From: Chloroflexota bacterium | GTDB lineage: Bacteria > Chloroflexota > Dormibacteria > CF-121 | DNA length: 9,735 bases | NCBI GenBank assembly: GCA_005881235.1 | Contig: VBEQ01000093.1 | Span: 1-9,735 of the forward strand | Direction: 5' to 3' | Shown: piece by piece, positions 6,099-9,735 of the stretch | How the letters are laid out: each line of letters opens with the position of its first letter | How positions within the stretch are numbered: position 1 is the stretch's first letter | The notes under the pieces: model-generated | The model's database searches: none | Seen by the model: the letters and a program-made list of their open reading frames with translations, nothing else | Told to the model about the DNA's origin: nothing | Translations under genes and position numbers: made by a program

Positions 6099-7318
6099 GC
6101 CGACTGCTGGCCGGCGGCCGATGCCCGCACGGTGTCGCCGTCGGGCGATGCCGCCGGTAGTTCGAGATAGAAGGTCGTGCCTTTGCCCTCCAGGCTGTTG
6201 GCCCAGGCGCGGCCGCCATGGGCCTCGGCCACCCGGCGCAGCAGGTACAGTCCGAGACCCTCGCCGCGGGCCGGCTGTTCCTCGGTCAGCGGGCTGAACA
6301 GGTCGGCCAGCCGATCGGCCGACATTCCCGGGCCGTCGTCCTTGACGATCAACTGGCAGCGATCGCGGGTTGCCGGCCGCAGGCGAAGGTGCACCACGGT
6401 CGCGCTGCGCGCGTGCTTGAAGACGTTGTATAGCATCTCGTCGAGCGCCGCCTCGATCAGGGTCGCGTCGCCCCAGACGTCGGCGTGCGTATCGAGCTGC
6501 AGCCGCAGTTCCATGCCGGCGCCCGCCATGCGTTGCCGGATGCGCTCCGCCGCTGATTGCGCGACGGCGTCCAGCGAGACGCGAACTGTGAAGGCCAGTT
6601 CCAGCGGAAGGCGGGATAGGAGCAGGACCTGGTCCGCGATCCGCATCAGGGTCTCGGACTGCTGGGCCAGGCGCTGTGCCACCAGGGTCATTTGCTCAGG
6701 GGGCACCTCGTTATTGCTCAGCATGTCCGCATAGCCGCGCAGGATCGCCAGCGGCTCCTTGACCTCCTCCGAGGCGAGCCGGATCGCCGATATCGGCGTA
6801 CGGGATTGGCCGTTGGGCGACCACGATACCGGCCCGAGTCGCGGGGCGAGCAATCCGGCGACAACGAGCAGCAGGTCCTGATCCTCCGCGGTGAAAACGC
6901 GTGGGCCCTTGCCCAGGACCGCGAGCGTGCCGGTGACCTCACCCTCGCCGTGGCGCAACACGGTTCCGAGGTAGCTGCTGATGTCGAACCGCTGCCGCAT
7001 CGCCAGACGCTTGAAGGGCTGACGTTTGGAGGCGTCGCGAACATTGATCAAGCCGCCCTCGGACTCCTCCTCGGCGGCGCCGAAGGTGTCCTCCAACGGC
7101 AGACGGGTGCCCTGCTCGATCGCGGGCCCACTCTCGACCTGGGCCGCGATAATCTCCAGCGTCTCGCCGTCGATCTTGCCCAGGAACGCCGCCCGCGCGT
7201 CGAGCGCCTGGACCAGGCAGCTGAGCGCGCTGTCGATGACGTCCAGGACAGGCTTGTCGAGATTGGCAACCAGCAGGCGGCGGACGAGGCTGAGGTGTGG
7301 CTGGCGGTCAGGGCTCAT
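6095..7318 (-). CDS. GAF-domain sensor histidine-kinase-like protein without the phospho-accepting His
   Basis: This 407-residue cytoplasmic protein has no membrane segment. Residues about 10-165 form a GAF-like sensor domain, 172-237 a helical region in the place of the HisKA dimerization domain, and 280-390 a HATPase_c ATP-binding domain. The N box is EMLYNVFKH (294-302), the G1 box KDDGPG (326-331), the G2 box GEGLGL (352-357) and the G3 box GKGTTF (378-383); all look intact. HisKA normally reads SHELRTPL. Here the aligned residues 183-190 are SEEVKEPL, with Glu184 in place of His. No other His fits, so classical autophosphorylation is unlikely. No response regulator is adjacent. I chose the ATG at 7318 because the longer frame crosses the divergent PHP gene. 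The start has no Shine-Dalgarno sequence and lies 15 bases after a TATAAC box. Its stop overlaps the DUF309 start. Confidence 0.85.
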   Translation of the reverse strand: MSPDRQPHLSLVRRLLVANLDKPVLDVIDSALSCLVQALDARAAFLGKIDGETLEIIAAQVESGPAIEQGTRLPLEDTFGAAEEESEGGLINVRDASKRQPFKRLAMRQRFDISSYLGTVLRHGEGEVTGTLAVLGKGPRVFTAEDQDLLLVVAGLLAPRLGPVSWSPNGQSRTPISAIRLASEEVKEPLAILRGYADMLSNNEVPPEQMTLVAQRLAQQSETLMRIADQVLLLSRLPLELAFTVRVSLDAVAQSAAERIRQRMAGAGMELRLQLDTHADVWGDATLIEAALDEMLYNVFKHARSATVVHLRLRPATRDRCQLIVKDDGPGMSADRLADLFSPLTEEQPARGEGLGLYLLRRVAEAHGGRAWANSLEGKGTTFYLELPAASPDGDTVRASAAGQQSA

Positions 7319-7333
7319 GAAGGGGTGCCCACG

Positions 7334-7341
7334 GTTATAAC
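7334..7341. promoter_or_regulatory. Palindromic -10-like site between divergent genes
   Basis: The 33-base gap between the kinase-like gene (start 7318) and the PHP gene (start about 7352) contains GTTATAAC, a perfect 8-bp palindrome. It offers TATAAC as a -10 box on both strands: 7336-7341 rightward, 10 bases before the TTG, and 7339-7334 leftward, 15 bases before the ATG. Both transcripts would have very short leaders. No -35 box is evident on either side. Confidence 0.4.
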
Positions 7342-7351
7342 ATGCCCACCA

Positions 7352-8230
7352 TTGGCAGAGGTATCCAACGGGCGGGCAAACCTCCACCTGCACACGATCT
7401 TCAGCGACGGCGAGCTGCCACCGTTCGAGGTTGTCGCGGCTCACGCCGCCGCAGGCTTCCACGTCGTCGCCCTGACCGACCACGACACGCTCGCCGGCAT
7501 CGATGCCCTGGGCGGCCTGGAGGGGCACGGCTTGCGGATGATCTCCGGCGTCGAGCTATCGATTGAAGATGAACCCGGCCGCGGACTGATCGACGCCCAT
7601 CTGCTCGGCTACGGCTTCGCGCTCAACAACCGGCGGCTGCGCAATCGCCTGCATCAAGCGAGTCAAGCCCGAGAGGCGCAGAAACGGGAAACGGTCGAGC
7701 GGCTGGCCGCCGCCGGCTATCGCGTGACGTGGGAGTCCGTGCGCGCCGGCGCGCGTGGCAACGTCGGCAAGCCCCACATCGTTGCGGCGATCGAGGCCGC
7801 GCAGCCGGGCGTGGCGCGCGAAGACTTGTACGCGGCGATGGGACCTGGTGGGGCGGCACACGTTCCGCGCGCCACCGAGATGTCGCTCGATGAGGCGGTG
7901 GACATGGTGACCGCGGCGGGGGGCGTCACCGTGTTGGCGCATCCGGGTGTCTACCGTCATGTGCCCAACCTGCAGCTGCTGTTTCGGGCCTGCGCCGTGG
8001 CGGGCGTGCTGGGGTTGGAGGTCACCTATCCGCAGGCGCCTGATGACCCCTATGGGCCAAAGAGTGCGGCGTTGATGGATCGCTTCCAGGAGGTCGCGGC
8101 CTCCTACGGGTGGGTGGCGACCGGTGGCGATGATTTCCATGGGCCCCGCGTCACACCACTCATCCGATTGGCTGGCTGGACGGCCACGCCGGCATCCCGC
8201 GCCGACGAGCTGCTCGCCAGGCGCAGCTAG
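7352..8230 (+). CDS. PHP-domain metallophosphoesterase (YciV/TrpH-like)
   Basis: This 292-residue PHP-superfamily phosphoesterase should bind several divalent metals. The set of metal ligands can be followed in order: HLH (His12, His14), SDG (Asp19), TDHD (Asp43, His44), GVEL (Glu68), DAHLLGYG (His83), GKPH (His142), LAHPGVY (His197) and GGDDFHG (Asp260, His263). The order and the insertion around residues 95-175 match the YciV/TrpH group (COG0613). Characterised members of that group act on 3',5'-nucleoside bisphosphates or as 5'-3' exoribonucleases; the substrate here is not known. The start is uncertain. TTG at 7352 puts HLHTIFSDG 12 residues from the N-terminus, as is usual, while GTG at 7325 would add nine residues and lie upstream of the likely -10. 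The ATG at 7342 is out of frame. The gene diverges from the kinase-like gene and shares its promoter region. Confidence 0.88.
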   Translation: MAEVSNGRANLHLHTIFSDGELPPFEVVAAHAAAGFHVVALTDHDTLAGIDALGGLEGHGLRMISGVELSIEDEPGRGLIDAHLLGYGFALNNRRLRNRLHQASQAREAQKRETVERLAAAGYRVTWESVRAGARGNVGKPHIVAAIEAAQPGVAREDLYAAMGPGGAAHVPRATEMSLDEAVDMVTAAGGVTVLAHPGVYRHVPNLQLLFRACAVAGVLGLEVTYPQAPDDPYGPKSAALMDRFQEVAASYGWVATGGDDFHGPRVTPLIRLAGWTATPASRADELLARRS

Positions 8231-8244
8231 TTCAGCGACTTACA

Positions 8245-8372
8245 GGCGCCGATGCGCCGCCCTCAGCGGCCTTCAGGCCGCCGCCCTTTCGGGCGTGAAG
8301 CGCAGGCGGCGGATGCGGCTCGCGCGAGCCCACGAGGACACTCGTCTTAAGTCCGAGTGCGCCGCGAGCCGC
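8245..8372. repeat. Cluster of inverted repeats in a convergent gap
   Basis: The 159-base gap between the PHP gene and the hotdog-hydrolase gene has no coding signal but is packed with perfect inverted repeats. GGCGC/GCGCC spans 8245-8258 with a 4-base loop. GCGGCC/GGCCGC spans 8266-8281 with a TTCA loop. CGCCC/GGGCG spans 8282-8295 with a TTTC loop. A 14-base palindrome lies at 8317-8330. A composite stem pairs 8315-8324 with 8363-8372 (10 bp) and encloses CACTCG/CGAGTG (8339-8344 with 8354-8359). There is no T-tract, so these are not standard intrinsic terminators. They may act as 3'-end structures for both converging genes, a REP-like element or a small structured RNA. Confidence 0.5.
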
Positions 8373-8389
8373 TTGACGCCGCAACTGCG

Positions 8390-9735
8390 CTATCTAGTCG
8401 TCAGAAAGCGCGTGATAGCCTGGGCGACGGCGTCGGGCCGGTCCAGTGGGAGGAAGTGCCCACCGGGATCGACGATCTCAACCGTACTTTCGCGAAGCTT
8501 CTGGTGGAGGGTTTCGGCCCAGCGCGGCTCGAGGAAGGCATCGTTGGCTCCCCAGAGGATCAACGTCGGCGTCTCGATCTCGTCGATGTGCTTCGCCCGG
8601 CTGGTGAGATCTCGGTTGTTCAGCGCCCGCGCCGCGCGGAGGTAGGCGCGGCGGCCCCCCAGGTCCTGGAAGGGTCGGGTCCACTCGTCGACCATCTCAT
8701 CGGTGACCCGGTCCGGCGTCGCCATCCCGGCTTCCAGACCCTTGCGGAGTCCGCGACGAAGATCGATGTTGACCATGATCTGGTCCCACGCCGGCTCTTT
8801 CAAACGCGCGATGTCGGGGATCGGCCAGTTGTTGTCGACGATGCTGTCGATCAAGATCAGGCGGGCCACCCGCTGCGGTTCGTCGACGGCCATCAGTTGG
8901 GCGACCCCGCCTCCGATGTCATGGCCGGCCACCGCCGCCTGGTGCACGCCAATCGTTTCCATGAAGGCCACCACGTATCGGGCCTGGGCCGCGATCGACA
9001 GATCGACGTCCATCCGCTTGTCCGAGTCGCCGAAGCCGAGCAGGTCGGGCGCCAGCACCTCGAAGGTTGCGGACAGCGGCTCGATCACATCGCGCCAGAG
9101 ATACGAGGAGCTCGGAATCCCGTGAAGCAGGACAAGCGGCGGACCCTGTCCCGTTCGCAGGTACGCGATATCCCCCGCAAAGGTCCGGATCTTTCGTTTG
9201 CCCCGGGCGAGTGGCGCCATCCCGATGAGCTCGGTGGTCATCGGCGGTGACACCGTTGGCGTCGGCGCTCGCTCGAGGGGCGACGGCGGAGCGGCAAAGC
9301 GCGCCGCAGGTTGCGCCGCGGTCATGGCCGGCTCTTGCGGCGATGCCGGCGACGGGGAATCGGTGGGCGGCGCGGCTCGCCGCTGCAGGATAACGTTGGT
9401 CGAGCTGGCGCGAGCGATCAGCTGGTTCTGCTGGTCGACGACCTCCGCTTCGGCCACCGCAATCTGCTGCCCGCGATGCACCACACGGCCAATCGATCGC
9501 AGCATGCCAGAATCCGCGGTGACAGCCTTGAGGAAATTGACATGAAGCTCCGCAGTCGTGAAGTTCTCGCCCGGGCTGAGTGTGCTGAATACCGCGAACC
9601 CCATGGCACTGTCGGCGAGTGACGCGAGCGCGCCGCCGTGGACGACGCTGTTCGGGTTGTACAAGTCCGTTGTCGCCGGCATCTCGAAGGTTGCACTGCC
9701 ATCGGAGACGGCGATGAAGCGCATGCGCAGCAAGC
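8390..9735 (-). CDS. PaaI-type hotdog thioesterase fused to Asp-nucleophile alpha/beta hydrolase (5' end outside window)
   Basis: At least 447 residues are visible, and the frame continues past the right edge, so the N-terminus is missing. Residue numbers here count from the TTG codon at 9733. Residues 1-117 form a PaaI-family hotdog domain: LYNPNSVVHGG (24-34) and SLAD (38-41) give Asn26, His32 and Asp41, the usual catalytic set for acyl-CoA thioesterases. An Ala/Pro-rich linker follows (118-165). Residues about 175-447 are an alpha/beta hydrolase: HGIPSSSYLW (204-213) forms the oxyanion region, GHDIGGG (270-276) places Asp272 as nucleophile, and GAND (395-398) and GGHF (424-427) supply the acid and His426. 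An Asp nucleophile points to the haloalkane/haloacetate dehalogenase or epoxide hydrolase group. Neither half shows a Shine-Dalgarno site at internal Met codons (137, 165), which supports one fused protein. The natural substrate cannot be read from the sequence. Confidence 0.85.
   Translation of the reverse strand, partial: LLRMRFIAVSDGSATFEMPATTDLYNPNSVVHGGALASLADSAMGFAVFSTLSPGENFTTAELHVNFLKAVTADSGMLRSIGRVVHRGQQIAVAEAEVVDQQNQLIARASSTNVILQRRAAPPTDSPSPASPQEPAMTAAQPAARFAAPPSPLERAPTPTVSPPMTTELIGMAPLARGKRKIRTFAGDIAYLRTGQGPPLVLLHGIPSSSYLWRDVIEPLSATFEVLAPDLLGFGDSDKRMDVDLSIAAQARYVVAFMETIGVHQAAVAGHDIGGGVAQLMAVDEPQRVARLILIDSIVDNNWPIPDIARLKEPAWDQIMVNIDLRRGLRKGLEAGMATPDRVTDEMVDEWTRPFQDLGGRRAYLRAARALNNRDLTSRAKHIDEIETPTLILWGANDAFLEPRWAETLHQKLRESTVEIVDPGGHFLPLDRPDAVAQAITRFLTTR

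Noticed and set aside
6692..7351. Rightward frame upstream of the PHP domain that would make a 512-residue protein
   Set aside because: It is antisense to the GAF and helical parts of the kinase-like gene, and PHP proteins of this group begin just before the HxH motif.
7319..7528. N-terminal extension of the kinase-like frame
   Set aside because: It is antisense to the conserved metal-binding start of the PHP gene and lacks GAF-domain residues.
4318..8756. A 17-base match between 4318-4334 and 8740-8756
   Set aside because: In both places it encodes RGLRK on the minus strand in unrelated proteins, with no similarity on either side; a chance match fits best.

Overview
The window is GC-rich (roughly two thirds G+C by eye) bacterial chromosomal DNA with tightly packed genes. 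There is no insertion sequence, phage gene, CRISPR array, tRNA or rRNA. The gene set is an alpha/beta-type pyruvate dehydrogenase E1, a type I QueF-like protein, an MshC/CysS-like ligase, DUF309, a GAF-ATPase sensor protein, a PHP phosphoesterase and a PaaI-hydrolase fusion. Together with start codons that mostly lack a Shine-Dalgarno sequence, this suggests a high-GC soil-type Terrabacteria lineage such as Chloroflexota, Dormibacterota or a deep actinobacterial relative. That placement is inference only.

Layout. Positions 4345 to 1 form a leftward run: a membrane-anchored trypsin-fold protein with a C-terminal IPT/TIG-like domain (4345-3296), a QueF-like protein (3299-2895) and a class I SAM-dependent methyltransferase (2902-2081). 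These three genes are joined by a 4-base and an 8-base overlap. After an 80-base gap come pdhA (2000-984) and pdhB (984-4), joined by a 1-base overlap, with a further ATG at the window edge that probably starts the E2 gene. Rightward from 4386 lies a 404-residue cysteine ligase more like MshC than CysS, ending in a strong bidirectional terminator (5551-5579). Converging on it are a leftward histidine-kinase-like gene (7318-6095) and a DUF309 gene (6098-5670), coupled by GTGA. A PHP-domain gene runs rightward (7352-8230). It converges, across a 160-base gap rich in inverted repeats, with a leftward gene fusing a PaaI-type hotdog thioesterase to an Asp-nucleophile alpha/beta hydrolase. That last gene runs off the right edge.

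How the genes fit together. pdhA and pdhB encode the two chains of the E1 decarboxylase that feeds acetyl-CoA synthesis. The other neighbours do not form one obvious pathway. The most notable theme is that three proteins with well-conserved folds lack residues their families use for catalysis. The trypsin-fold protein has lost all three triad residues. The QueF-like protein has Ala where the nucleophilic Cys should be, and the kinase-like protein has Glu where the phospho-accepting His should be. The first two are translationally coupled neighbours.

I found no clear defence, secretion or mobile system. The best candidates for something undescribed are the pseudo-protease/QueF-like/methyltransferase cluster, the hotdog-hydrolase fusion and the non-canonical cysteine ligase.
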